From contig WHUX01000104.1 of assembly GCA_015179025.1 (NCBI GenBank), forward strand, positions 62,001 to 126,000: DNA of 64,000 nucleotides, in the 5' to 3' direction. The stretch is from Terfezia claveryi. Lineage: Eukaryota; Ascomycota; Pezizomycetes; Pezizales; Pezizaceae. The notes under the pieces were generated by a model. The model did no database searches. It was given only the letters and a program-made list of their open reading frames with translations, and was not told the origin of the DNA. A program made the translations under genes and the position numbers. How positions within the stretch are numbered: the first letter of the stretch is position 1; each line of letters starts with the position of its first letter. Shown piece by piece: positions 23,059-33,554 of this stretch.

Positions 23059-25086
23059 ATGTCAACCCCCACATCTCAGAAGGTTGTAGAGCGGTATGAT
23101 GTTATCGAGGCTCGGATACAGCAGGCTATTGAGTATCTTTCTACTATAGAAAATCCAAATATCTCTGCAGTAGCACGAGAATTTTTTGTACCAAGGAGAA
23201 GACTGCAAGACCGCTATAATGGAATTCCATCACGAAATGAGCGACCAGCATCCAATAGAAAGCTTACTGATACAGAAGAGCTTGCAGTTTGCAAGTATAT
23301 TGATCGCCTTGATAAGATGGGACTTTCTGCTCGACTTCCTATGATTGCTGGTTGTGCAAATTCTATTTTAAGACGGAATCACACCAGCAACAATGATCCA
23401 CCACTGGTAGTAGGAGAACATTGGGTCCGGCGGTTTTTAAGACGATATCCAGAGTACTGTACTCATAAGCAAGTATCTCTTGAGGCTGCACGGAAAAATG
23501 CACAAATACCAGAGACCATTACAGAATTTCTTGAAGACTATCAAAGAATATGTATGGAAAAGTGAAAAATTACGTTTTTCGTGTGTGAGAGAGAAGAGTA
23601 TCTTCGTATACTCTGAAAGAAGCCGCTTGCTTGATACATAGAAGTAAGGAAATCCACCCATCTTAAATACCCCGTTACTGACGTCCTCGACCCCCTCGCA
23701 GATTCGCAGATTCGCTCCCTCGCATATTCGCTTCTTCGCTATATCCGTGTCATCCCATTACCCTGTTCCAACAAAAAGGGTATTGAACCACAAGATCAAT
23801 ACAACTATGACGAAACAGGATTCCGAATTGGTATTGGCAAGAATCAATGGATTGTTATAAGAGAGCTTGATCATGCAAAACCTATGACAATTGGAAGTTC
23901 GACTAATCGAGATCTTATTACTGTCTGTGAAACAATTTCAGCTGATGGTTCTACACTTCCACCGATGATCATTGTTCTAGGAGTTATCCATCAAGAACGT
24001 TGGTTTACATATACAGATCTTCCAGATGATTTTCTCTTAGCTGTTTCAGAATCTGGATATTCTAATGACCACTTAACACTTCTGTGGTTGCAACATTTCG
24101 ATAAATTCTCTGCACGAAGACGACTAGGTGCTTATCGCCTATTAATCTTGGATGGGTATGGTTCACACTGTACAGCAGAATTTATTGATTACTGTGATGA
24201 TCATAACATTATTCTACTCTGTCTTCCTCCTCATATCACACATCTTTTATAGCCTCTTGACGTTGTGGTATTCCAACCATATAAACACTTTCATGCGGAA
24301 GCTATTGATGCTGCTACTCGCAAAGGTTGTTGTGACTTTTATAAGATGGAGTTCCTTTCCATTATTAATTCCTTCCGAACACAAGCCTTAAAGCCATCAA
24401 CTATCCGTACAGCATTCCGCAAGACTGGCATGATCCCCTACAATCCGAAAATCGTCCTCGATCGATTACCAGAACTTGAAGCTCAACAAGCCCCTCAGAA
24501 TGAGACCGAAATAGATAGCAACCTCAGTGATGAGTTTGAACCATCAACTCCTCCACCGATACTAAGTGGCTCTCCTGTAACTCCAGAAACTGTCAGAAGC
24601 CTTAAGCGCAAAAGCGATCAACTGCTACAGTATATGGAAGAAAACAATCTTTCACTGACCTTCCAAAGACACATGCGAGTCTTTGCTAAGGGAAGCATTG
24701 CACAAGCTCATGATGGTGCGCAGGCAGTTGAAGATCTTCATCAAACCACCGCTGCACAGAAAGCAAGACAGGCACGACAGAATGCTAGCAAGCGTTCATT
24801 ACAGAAAGGTGGTGTATTGTATGCTTCCAAAGCTCGAGCAATGGTGAAAGAAAAGCAGGTATTGAGTGAAGCACAGCAAATTTTATCCATCCAGAGGGCT
24901 CTGACACAGCTTCTTAAAGCAGAGGAAACAAAGCGGCAACGGTTACGGAAGGCATTGTGCATTGAAATCAGGAAGTATGGCAGAGAGAGAGCGAAAGCTG
25001 AGAAGGAGAAGGCAAAAACATTGCGCCAATTGGAGGAAATAGAACGAGCGGAAAAAGAAGCAGATCGTAGAGTTGAAGTAATGTAG
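23059..25086 (+). pseudogene. Pogo/Fot1-like transposase, disrupted
   Basis: The N-terminal part (23059-23562) has a psq-type helix-turn-helix (AIEYLSTIENPNISAVAREF) and a CENP-B-type DNA-binding domain (EHWVRRFLRRYPEY). The catalytic domain resumes after an insert at 23779 with YNYDETGFRIG (first Asp), LLILDGYGSHCTAEF (second Asp) and PPHITHLL-stop-PLDVVVFQPY (third Asp); a Lys/Glu-rich coiled-coil C terminus ends at 25086. There are two lesions: a 211-bp LTR-like insert plus target duplication after codon 168, and a TAG at 24250-24252 where relatives usually have Gln (CAG). A C-to-T change at CpA fits repeat-induced point mutation but is a single event. It is probably inactive. Confidence 0.85.
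23563..23773. mobile_element. LTR-like 211-bp insert (possible solo LTR) inside the transposase
   Basis: The insert starts TGAAAAATTACG, ends GTTCCAACA, and is flanked by the 5-bp direct repeat AAAAG (23558-23562 and 23774-23778). A TG...CA boundary with a 5-bp target duplication is what a solo LTR leaves. The transposase frame continues exactly across the insert. A spliceosomal intron was considered, but no GT-AG choice keeps the frame. Orientation and parent retrotransposon are unknown. Confidence 0.65.
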
Positions 25087-26000
25087 TTAGAGCCGGTCGG
25101 AGTGCCTGGGAGTGTAGGTTAGCAATAGTAAATTAAGGATTCAGCAATAACAACCACATGGAGAGAGTAAGCAGTTAACACCATTGAATAGAGCAGAAAC
25201 AGGTGATTCCAATGGTGCAAGAATTATTCAAATCAGTCCAGTGGTTGTTGAGATAATGTGGAGTTGTAGGTTATCAAACCGAATTCCGATAAATTTGGTG
25301 GTTGAGCTGCAATGGTCGGGCACTCGCAGAGAGCGAGTGCTGGCGGCGGAGTGAAAACGAAGGCGCTAAGGGGAACCCCTGTTAGGCACGAGTAAGGAAC
25401 CTTGATGAGCCACTCGGAAATCTGGGTGGATGAATCAACAGCACTGTACAGTGCATCTTGGAGAGGGCATGTAGGAAAGGCGCAGATATTTTGATTGTTC
25501 CGCAGCATTTTATGGACAAACAGAAGTAGTGAGGCTGCTACTGAACAAGGGTGCAAAGATACATCAAGCGCAGATGGCGTTACATTTGGCATTTTACGTC
25601 CCTATAACACACCGTAACCTCAAGGACCCAAAGCAATATACCAACTACAACAGTATGGGGCCAATATTCTGCAAAAAGATGACAGTGGTCAAACTCCACT
25701 CGATCTGGTAGAAGATGCGCAATTAGAAGTAGGTAATCCAAGTTAGGCTGGTGTATCTGTGGAGGCAGCAATAGATATGATATCAAACAAAGCATTGAGA
25801 ATAAACCTAAATATATATAGGTATCAAGACACAAACAGAATGGGATAGTGGGCAAGGCACACCAGAGGACAATTGGCGAGTTAGATATATATGGGATTTG
25901 CATCTGGAACTCTGTGTTGTCAGATATGTACACGTGATGGCTGCAGAACTGTATTGTACCTAGTGCTAAGCGAGAAGAGCTGGGCCCAGTATACACAATA

Positions 26001-26880
26001 GGGGTATTCAAAGTTTATTTTTTAGCTGAAAACCTTGTACGTTTTTTACGCCCGAATAAACGGCCAAGCTTTGAATACCCTATCAAAAAACCCGAATAAA
26101 TTGGTAGCACAAATGGGTAATTGAAATCGTTTTCGTCACGTAACCGGGGGTGGCTTTATGCGACCAGGGTCCCAAGACGCTATACCACGTTCGGCTAAAG
26201 TAAGTGCTATGTAGCGGGGTTTTGGCGAAATCTTGGCACTGCCGTCATGAAGGTGATCAGCGCCAAAGCCCATTCAACAGTGCAACCCCTTCAGCAACCA
26301 GACTACCCCTTCAGTAGTATTTGGGGAGGGGCTAGTGCAAGCCAGACTACAGAGTATACCATCCAACTTGAATCAAAAAGTGAGTTAAGCCTCTAGAAGG
26401 TCGGCATCACCACCCCCGATCTCCTCTATTAGCCCCTCAAATGCTTCATCTAGGGCCTTAACCATCTCTTCCTGGCCTGCATCGTCAGCTGCTGCCTTTA
26501 ACCCTTCTCGGTACCATGTCACCAACTTCCGTTTGTTACTGACACGAGGCATGAGTCTTTGGCTATAGCTATCAAGGTCGTGTTGACAGGGTTGTGACAA
26601 GAGATCCGTCTTAGTAAATTCATGAGTTCTCATGGGGACCTCTTAGCGTATTCCAAAGTCACGAGACCCTCAGGGATTTTGTGGGCCTTGGCGTGGAGTG
26701 AATAAATTTCCCAAAGTTTTCCGTTTATTCGGGGTTATTCGGTCGTATATACGGTTTTTCCATGGTCAAACCATGGATAAATGGTTGTGTGGCGATTTTC
26801 GTAAAAACGAAAATCGAGTGTTTTTTCGGTTGCCAAGATATTCGAAATATACGGCGTATAAATTTAACTTTGAATACCCC
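26001..26880. mobile_element. Terminal-inverted-repeat element, 880 bp, non-autonomous
   Basis: The ends are perfect inverted repeats GGGGTATTCAAAGTT / AACTTTGAATACCCC, flanked by TA on both sides (25999-26000, 26881-26882). A second, internal inverted pair CCCGAATAAACGG (26051-26063) / CCGTTTATTCGGG (26721-26733) supports a structured end region. The only frame of note is minus strand 26633-26385 (82 codons, containing MPRVSNKRKLVTWYREGLKA), which could be the N terminus of a deleted transposase (Harbinger-like by impression only). The interior is otherwise non-coding. It lies directly beside the broken ankyrin locus. Confidence 0.8.
26385..26633 (-). pseudogene. Possible transposase N-terminal fragment in the 880-bp element
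   Basis: An 82-codon frame entirely inside the inverted-repeat element. From an internal Met the product (MPRVSNKRKLVTWYREGLKAAADD..., then an acidic end) has a basic start and a helical, charged body like the N terminus of some DNA-transposon proteins. No catalytic residues are present. I cannot name the superfamily with confidence. Confidence 0.3.
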
Positions 26881-26882
26881 TA

Positions 26883-27378
26883 ATGTTTTTCAAGTTTTCT
26901 TTTAAAAAAAACCATTCACATAAACCCAGTATGGCAATCCTCGCAGACTTTGTTAATGGTCGAAGGTTTTGTTTTTAACGAAATACCATCGCTTTTCTGT
27001 TTCTAGACTTGTATGCTCTTGTAGTTGCGCCGGGGTTCACTACCTGACATATATTAGTCTCGCATACAATATTATATTAATTGAAGCTTTCCCTTATGTT
27101 TGCATGCTAGTTGTATTGACAATGTATATAATTCTCCTTCCATATCAAAGCTATCGATCACCGAGAAATAGGATTGATTCCCCACTTCATGCTCCCATAG
27201 CCGAGGTTGTGTCGGCAGGACTGAAGTGTCCACGCAGGAGTGGGAAGCTCACTGATCAAACAACTTCGCACCGTCTTTATCAACATTTCGTTTCTCATCC
27301 TGAAGGCTCAACATACCCACAGCGGCAGGCAGGCAGTACAACGTAGTCCAACTTTAAAAGATAAAATATACCACAACC
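26883..27378. other. Spacer downstream of the TIR element
   Basis: No gene is supported. A short stretch at about 26931 (ATGGCAATCCTCGCAGACTT) echoes the first codons of the TPR-CHAT gene (TCCTCGCAGACTTTGT at 12344), too short to interpret. Confidence 0.4.
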
Positions 27379-27746
27379 ATGTTCTTCAAAAAAAAAATTC
27401 CTTCCAAAATCTATCCGCCTCGACGAAGGCTACGTCCTCACCGCTGCCCGTGCAGAGAGCAGATAAAACCTGTGGGGAAGGAACCCTGAAGCAAATACAA
27501 GTCCTACTAAGATACTCCCTTTTCTTTAGGTATCTTATCTTCACCTGGATGGGGCGAAACAAAAGTTCCCCCCACTGCACTACAGACTGCCAATTACCGT
27601 GTCAGCTAATTTTGAACAAGGCATTTTCCTGGAAGCAAGGCTGTAGTACAGAAAGCGGACGGAGAGTTATACTACGGATAGAAATTGACTTGAATGAGAA
27701 GGATTGTTCCTTCATGTTAGAGTACACTGGTGCCAGTCAGAACTGA
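27379..27746 (+). pseudogene. Possible relic of a cyanovirin-N-like (CVNH) domain gene
   Basis: Peptide blocks reminiscent of CVNH lectins appear in different frames: SIRLDEGYVLTA (about 27415-27450), ADGELYYG (about 27655-27678) and EIDLNEKDCSFMLEYTGA (about 27680-27735). CVNH domains show I-x-L-...-G-x-L-x-A followed by a DG-x-Y-x-x-S-x-I-D-L-N block, in this order. The frames are interrupted by stops and shifts and no clear introns join them. The call rests on motif impression only and could be wrong. Confidence 0.28.
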
Positions 27747-30024
27747 ACTTCTCAGCATAGTTATTATATTCGTATAAAGATGGGAGTGGGTAGGTACAGT
27801 GGTATATGTAAGCAGGGCACGAGCTGAAAAGTTATATCGTATATACCTAGTCTTGCCAAAACCCTTTTTTTTTTTTTTTTTTTTTTTAGATCAATAATTG
27901 CAGGAGTGGAGTTGATATGCCCTACATACATACGTAATTCACCCAGGAAACTTGAATTCATGGCAAGACTCGCTGGATATAAATGAAAACTTTGTAGTGC
28001 TACATGCAACCCCAGGTAGGTAAGTGATGACCCCCCCCCCCCCTTTTCCCCTCCCAGTGAAAAAAATAAAGAGATAATAGAATATCAAGATATTTTGAAC
28101 AGGCAGGTATATCAATATCTCTTGATGAGGATTGATATCCAGATACTGCAGTTGGGCCATGATATACTACCGTTGGAATCTGATAGAAATGGTCCCCTAA
28201 TTTCCTGGCAGCTCTAATATGCAGGTATGTAGGTATGTCTCGTCATACTATACCGCCTAGACCAGACGCTGCTGACATAATTAGTATCGATACTCATGAC
28301 ATGACAGCCATTGTGCGCAGGTTTTATGTAGGTATGAACGTAGAGACCGTATTGCTTGCTTGTCTGTCTTGCTTGCTTGCTTGTCTACGTGGGGAAAATA
28401 GAATGTACAGAGGCTCACACCAAAAGTCTTTTCCTCTTTCCAGTTTGGGAATTGCATATGCGATGTCTATGCACTGCATGCAGATTGCATAATTCAGCCC
28501 AAAACGAGTTGCAATGGCAACGCAGCCATGTAGTAATGAGTTTTACCTTTACTATTCTCAAACGACAATAAAATAATCACCAAGGATGATAAGGATAAGG
28601 AGGAATATACCTGGCACTTCGGTCTAAAGTATAATTTGTCTCAGGGCATGGAGAATCGTATTGTTAATGCCATTGTAAACGAAATGGGAGCAGGAAGGCA
28701 TTGAAGACATTGGGAATTTTCAAAGTAGATTGGGGATGGGGCCTGAGGCGGTTGTTATAATGGTTCGAGACCTAGTGAATACAGATCTTCTAGGGCTTTT
28801 TGGAGCTGCATGATAGAGGAAGGGAGGAGGATAGGAGGTTGTTGAAAAAGTTTTTGTCCTATCGCAAGCCTACTAATAATACTAGTAACTATCATTAATC
28901 ATAACTCAGACTCACTAGTAGGGATTGACTTTATTGTAGGGGCCTGTAAGAATAAATGAGGTGGAGATTGTTGAGTAGAGATCGGTTTCTATAAATGAGG
29001 GATACATATAGAAATAGGTATACAGCAAGAGCCAAAGGTCCAATAAAGGAAGAGGATGTGAATATTTCGAGGGTATAGTAAAGAGATGAATAGTGAGAAG
29101 ATCCTTAGGGTAGGAGGCAAGCAATATCAGAGACAAAATAAATTATATGATTGGTATAAAATATATTGTCGTTGAAACCCGGTTTGGAACTGAATTATGC
29201 CAAGCAGCATGCGGTGCATAGGCATTGCATAGGTAAGATTCCCAAACCGGAAAGGGTAAAAGACTTTTGGTGTGAGATACATGATTTCCTTCTTCTTCAC
29301 ATGAGTGCACATGAATGTGTTGAATAGCACATGTATGCGCTTATGTGTTACCTCATGAATGTCACCGAGTGTATCCAACAACGGCCCTCTGTACTTAATA
29401 CATACATACATATGTATAGGCATGTATATATGTACTACTGTATGTATGAATATACTGTATTGTTGGCCGGAATATTAATGCGCCATTTTCACTTCACAGG
29501 TGGTGTGTTTGAGTAGGTGAAGGCAGCAGAACTCCATCGCGACGCAGATGTTTCAATCATCAAACATCCAGCGTGGTAAACAACCATACAGCACAACGTA
29601 CAGCATACAGCACAGCATATACAGCTTACAACTTACAGCACACAGGTGTCAAACATCCTCTCTACATTCTACATGGCATTCTCTATACCCACCTAGACCA
29701 CATGTCAGGTCTACACGGTAGTGCATACTTCCTGCATCGAGGCAGCGGAAATGCAGGGCATGTCCAGTGCATTTTGGTCCTGTCTGTTGCACTATTTTAT
29801 GGCAGGCTCTTGAGCTCTTTCTAGAGTCACCCTCACTCCAGCACTCGGATTATATACAGGGGAAACAGTTTTTGCGCAGTACTGGCCAACGATATCGATA
29901 TATCGAGATACATATGTATCACGTGGCTATAGCTACTGATTTTAGCAACCCGGCTGGTCCTCACAACGTCATAACGTCCACTATCAATCATCCCATCTCC
30001 AACATTACAACCTTTTCCGCACAC
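27747..30024. other. Gene-poor region with simple repeats
   Basis: No convincing gene. It contains a T-run of more than 20 at about 27867-27889, a C-run at about 28031-28043, TTGC/TGCT repeats at about 28347-28385 and CATA-type repeats near 29401-29450. The last 150 bases are presumably the promoter of the F-box gene. Confidence 0.5.
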
Positions 30025-32110
30025 ATGCCGTTCCCCTCACATTATCCCGTGCCTGACTCCCTTCCCGCTCTCCCCCTCGAACTCCAACTCTCCATCTTCA
30101 CCCACCTCGCTCCACACTCTCTCTTCCCTCTCCGCCGGACTTCCCACTCATGGAACATCATGCTCTCCAACCCTCACCTCCTTCAGGCCTTACACTCTCA
30201 CCTCCCCTTCCTAACCTCCGCCCGCTCCCTCTCCTCCCGCCTAAAACGCCGCCAGCGCATGATCCGGAACTCGCCTGTATGGGTTAAACGGCATACCGAC
30301 GCCTTCCCCTGGTACAAAGAAGTATCTCTAGAGGAGAGGGGGCCTCCACATATATCCTCTACTAGCTGGAGTTTATATTGGAACGGGTACCTGGCGGCAC
30401 TCACTTCACCAGGTCGGTGTTATGCAGCTGCAATTGTCGGTAATGAGAATACGGCGAAGTCTTCACCATATATGTACGTGTTGAGGATTGGGCATGTCAG
30501 TACGCCTGGGAAGGTGGTCATGGTAGATATTTCGGCCATTCTGATGGAAAATTATCCCACGTTCTGGCATGAGGGAAAGGGAGGTATCCCATCGCGCATA
30601 CCACCCCAGCGAGTTAGGAGTACACCCAACCCATTCCACTTTACGTTCCATGAGGAGAAGGTGCTGGTGGGGTTTTGGTTGGCGGTGCCAGATGCAACAA
30701 GCTCGCCGGGGAAAGTGTGGAATATGTATTTACCACCCTCCCGCCAAAATAAAAATAAAAATAAAAACATATATAAAATTAGGAAAGACAGGAGTAATCA
30801 TTATATGTATGTGCATTCATAGGATCTTTTTCGTTTTCGATCTCTCAGGCAACCTCCTCTCACACATCTACCACCCCCAACTGTCACACCTCACCACCGA
30901 CTACGTCCTCCGAACATCCCTAAACACCACTTATCTAGCTATTCTCACCGCCAGCGAGAGCTGTTCTCTGAATGAAGGTCCCTCAACGGCACTCTCACCG
31001 CGCTCACCATTCCTTAAGCTCAACATCTACTCCCTACACACATGCCAGCCCGTCTCGAGGGAGATTAGAATCAAGCCTGTGGATAATCCACAATCTAAAA
31101 TAACAGAGAGCCAGGATCAGTATCTAAACGTGAGCATGCTCCTTTCGGGGTTCTCGTGTGATAATCAAGGAACAACGTGGTTCCCTTCTGCCGGCTGGGG
31201 TGGGGAGGTTGAATTCTATGCACAAATCCAAAATGTTGAATGTGGAGAGGAGGAGACGTGGGTGTGGGGGATGAGCGACCTCCCAAAGTCGGTTTGTGGG
31301 GAGTGGGTTGCGTTTCCGTTGGTTGAGGGGGTAAGAGAGGGGATGGGGAAGAGAGATGGTATACCACCCAAGAGAAAGGAGGGGAAAGAGTATTTCGAAT
31401 TTAGTACACACGTGGAGGGAATAGTGATACTGCCAGGAGCGGCCTTCAAACCAACTTCTAGCGCCGCCATCCTTACCTCTTCCTTGCAAGATATAGCTAC
31501 TATAAAACTCCTCCCAGCCTCACCCCCTGAGCCTACCCACGAAGAATCCCTCGCTACACCTAAACCACACCCCATGCGCATCATCCATGGGAAATGGAAA
31601 TCAGCAAGCACAGCTACACATAGAAAATACACATTCCTCATGCCAGTTGATATACCGCTAAACTCCAAGTCGTCGAGCAATGCGCAATATTGGAGGCAGG
31701 ATTCTGGCGCTGTCGTGGGAGAGAGTGAGATGGGCTCGAAAATGGTGTGGGGGTATTTGGTAGATAACTACTTCATATACAGGGCGAGGGGTGGGAGTGG
31801 AGGTAAGGGATGGGGGAATGTGTATCTCCTCCCATATGAGGGAGAGGAGGGGGAGTGGGTGGTTACGGGCTGTGGGTTGGAAGAGGTAGGGAAGAGGATC
31901 GGCTGGGGTATTGATCCTAGTAGGAATTCTCCAGGTACCGTGTCGCTGGCATGGGGTGATGATGGGCTAGCGGGGTGGTGGGTCGCGAGGGAGATGGCGG
32001 GGAGTATCGGGATTGACTTGTGGGTGGTGTGTTGGGAAGAGGAATCGGAGGTGAAAGAGGAGGGGGGGGGGGAGAGGGTGGCGGGAGGGAAGGTTGGAGG
32101 AGAGGAGTGA
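30025..32110 (+). CDS. F-box protein
   Basis: Exons are 30025-30725 and 30823-32110 (662 aa), with donor GTATTT and acceptor TTCATAG; the phase-2 join restores VWNMIFFVFDLSGNLLSHIYHP. The N terminus (residues about 13-60) is a typical F-box: LPLELQLSIFTHLAPHSLFPLRRTSHSWN. F-box proteins bind Skp1 in SCF ubiquitin ligases and bring in a substrate through the rest of the protein. Here the remaining 600 residues contain repeated W/G-rich blocks (VWGYLVDNYFIYRARGGSG, VYLLPYEGEEGEWVV) that could be a beta-propeller-like substrate domain (inference). The C terminus is Glu/Gly-rich low complexity. The ATG at 30025 was chosen because it sits just before the F-box; the frame extends further upstream without protein-like sequence. 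Confidence 0.8.
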
Positions 32111-33554
32111 GGAAGGGGGAGCGTGAGGAGGGAAGTTGCAAACCATTATCATTTATGCTTAATGTACTCCGTAGTTGTTACTTATATTATAGTAAAAGAA
32201 TTACGGTGAAAATAATGGATGATTTACCAAGGGTTCCCTCTGTCACTACTGCCCCAAGTTTCCCTATTGGTGGATGTCTTTTTTCATTTTTATGGATTTC
32301 CTCCTGGCAGAGAGGCGATAAAGCCGGACCCTGGAAAGGTAAGAATTTCAGGCCGGGATATGCTATGCGAGTGAAGTGAATTTTTAAAAAAAACCATCTT
32401 ATATAATAAGGATGGATGTTATATATGCAATAGGTTGATTATTGCAGTTTCTGGGAAAAAAAATTAAAAAAAAAATAAATAAAGGAAAAAAAAAAATCAT
32501 TCTTTGATGAGTAAGATGTAAGATGTAAGATTAGATGTATTATTTGTGTTGCTAGATTAATAGATAGAGATAGCTCCAGTGATATTCTTGCTGGCCATTC
32601 TTCTTGTCGTTGCTTTTGGGTTATATAGATTTTCGATTGTTGTGTTGTGTTGGGCAGCTTTTGGCTGCGTGCAGCACCCGTATGTAAGTATGTATGTATG
32701 TATGTGTATGTAAGAGGATTTCTATTTCGGCGGGTCAGTAGCTAAGTAGTTAACTGACGGACTTAAGTACTAGACTAGGGGAAGGTTCTACTGCAGTAAT
32801 AATATGTAGTCTTGTTATCTGTTTACAATGGTGCATACATGCCACTACCATAGCTAAACAGAAGGAAAAGAAATGTTTAAGATGCATAACTATATGACTA
32901 GGGGGGCTAGGTTTGTGTAGGCTGACTTTAGTGTGTATAAAGGAGCTTGTTATATTCTCCAAGTCTCCTAAGATGATATAAGTAGGGAAGAAGGAACCTT
33001 TAAGGTCACGCTCTACATGGGAATCCCCTGACTAAGCTAGTCTATGCATATGTATTTAACCAAGGATCATAAATGCAGCATCTAACCATATCTAGTAGGT
33101 GTGGCATGCCAATAAGTAGAACTCCGAAGTAAAGCTTTTCTTTTTTTGGACTTGAATATATATCAATTAGTAGTATGTATGTACCTAGATATTATCGATA
33201 CTCTTGGGTAAAAGTTTTTCATTAAAAATATTGCAGTTTAGACGGCGTAAGTATTACATACTCAGATCCTCTGATAATAAACTAAGTTGTCCTTAATTCC
33301 AAAGATTTTCACTTTCATGATCCTCCTCCATTTCCCGAAAATTCAACCCTCTGTTAGACATTTCCTACGTAAACTACCAGGCCAAGTGCTTGCGCTTGGA
33401 CACAATCCCTGGGTCTATTCCAGAGGGTCTAGGTCATCCCAAGCCCTTGAAATTGCCCCCAGCAATGTTTTTACAAGCTGTTTGCCCAACAAAGGTTTTT
33501 TATCAGCATTATACCACTGCAGTATCGACTAACTTATCAAAGCAGGGGTAAGTA
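32111..33554. other. AT-rich intergenic region
   Basis: No gene. It has A-runs at about 32456-32497, GTAT tetranucleotide repeats at about 32683-32712 and one copy of GTACTCCGTAG at 32164-32174, a decanucleotide recurring across the window. Confidence 0.55.

Larger units (their letters stand above)
22913..25382 (+). mobile_element. Pogo/Fot1-like (Tc1-mariner) DNA transposon, 2470 bp
   Basis: Both ends carry an identical 46-bp terminal inverted repeat beginning ACAGGGGTTCCCC (left 22913-22958, right end 25382), flanked by TA at 22911-22912 and 25383-25384. The flanks read GTGCC-TA and TA-GGCAC, so the target was palindromic or the repeat extends outward. Five 15-bp direct copies of CAACCACCAAATTTT lie inside the left end (22969-23043) and one inverted copy inside the right end (25290-25304). 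The right arm keeps a 22-bp segment containing GCACTCGC...GCGAGTGC, absent on the left. It encodes a broken transposase and carries a nested LTR-like insert. The identical ends suggest fairly recent insertion. Confidence 0.9.
21786..25739 (+). pseudogene. STAND-type N-domain / ankyrin gene, disrupted by a DNA transposon
   Basis: The fragment from about 21786 to 22122 (begins VYTAYKDAPKDLKNISNEIK, bounded by TTAG and GTAAAC splice-like sites) resembles the helical N-terminal domain of fungal STAND/NLR-like proteins. Downstream, about 22550-22905, are ankyrin-like repeats (LLPNGANIEATRSDTGATS, DTAAYHGQIDVVRLL) with frame breaks. A transposon sits at 22913-25382, after which ankyrin sequence resumes (AAFYGQTEVVRLLLNKGAKIH at about 25509-25571). 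No NACHT/NB-ARC nucleotide-binding core is visible, and frames are broken in several places, so the gene was probably decayed before or since the insertion. The family assignment is by resemblance and is moderate for the N-domain, good for the ankyrin parts. Confidence 0.6.

Noticed and set aside
23563..23773. Intron in the transposase
   Set aside because: No GT-AG pair keeps the frame, whereas TG...CA ends with an AAAAG duplication explain the insert fully.
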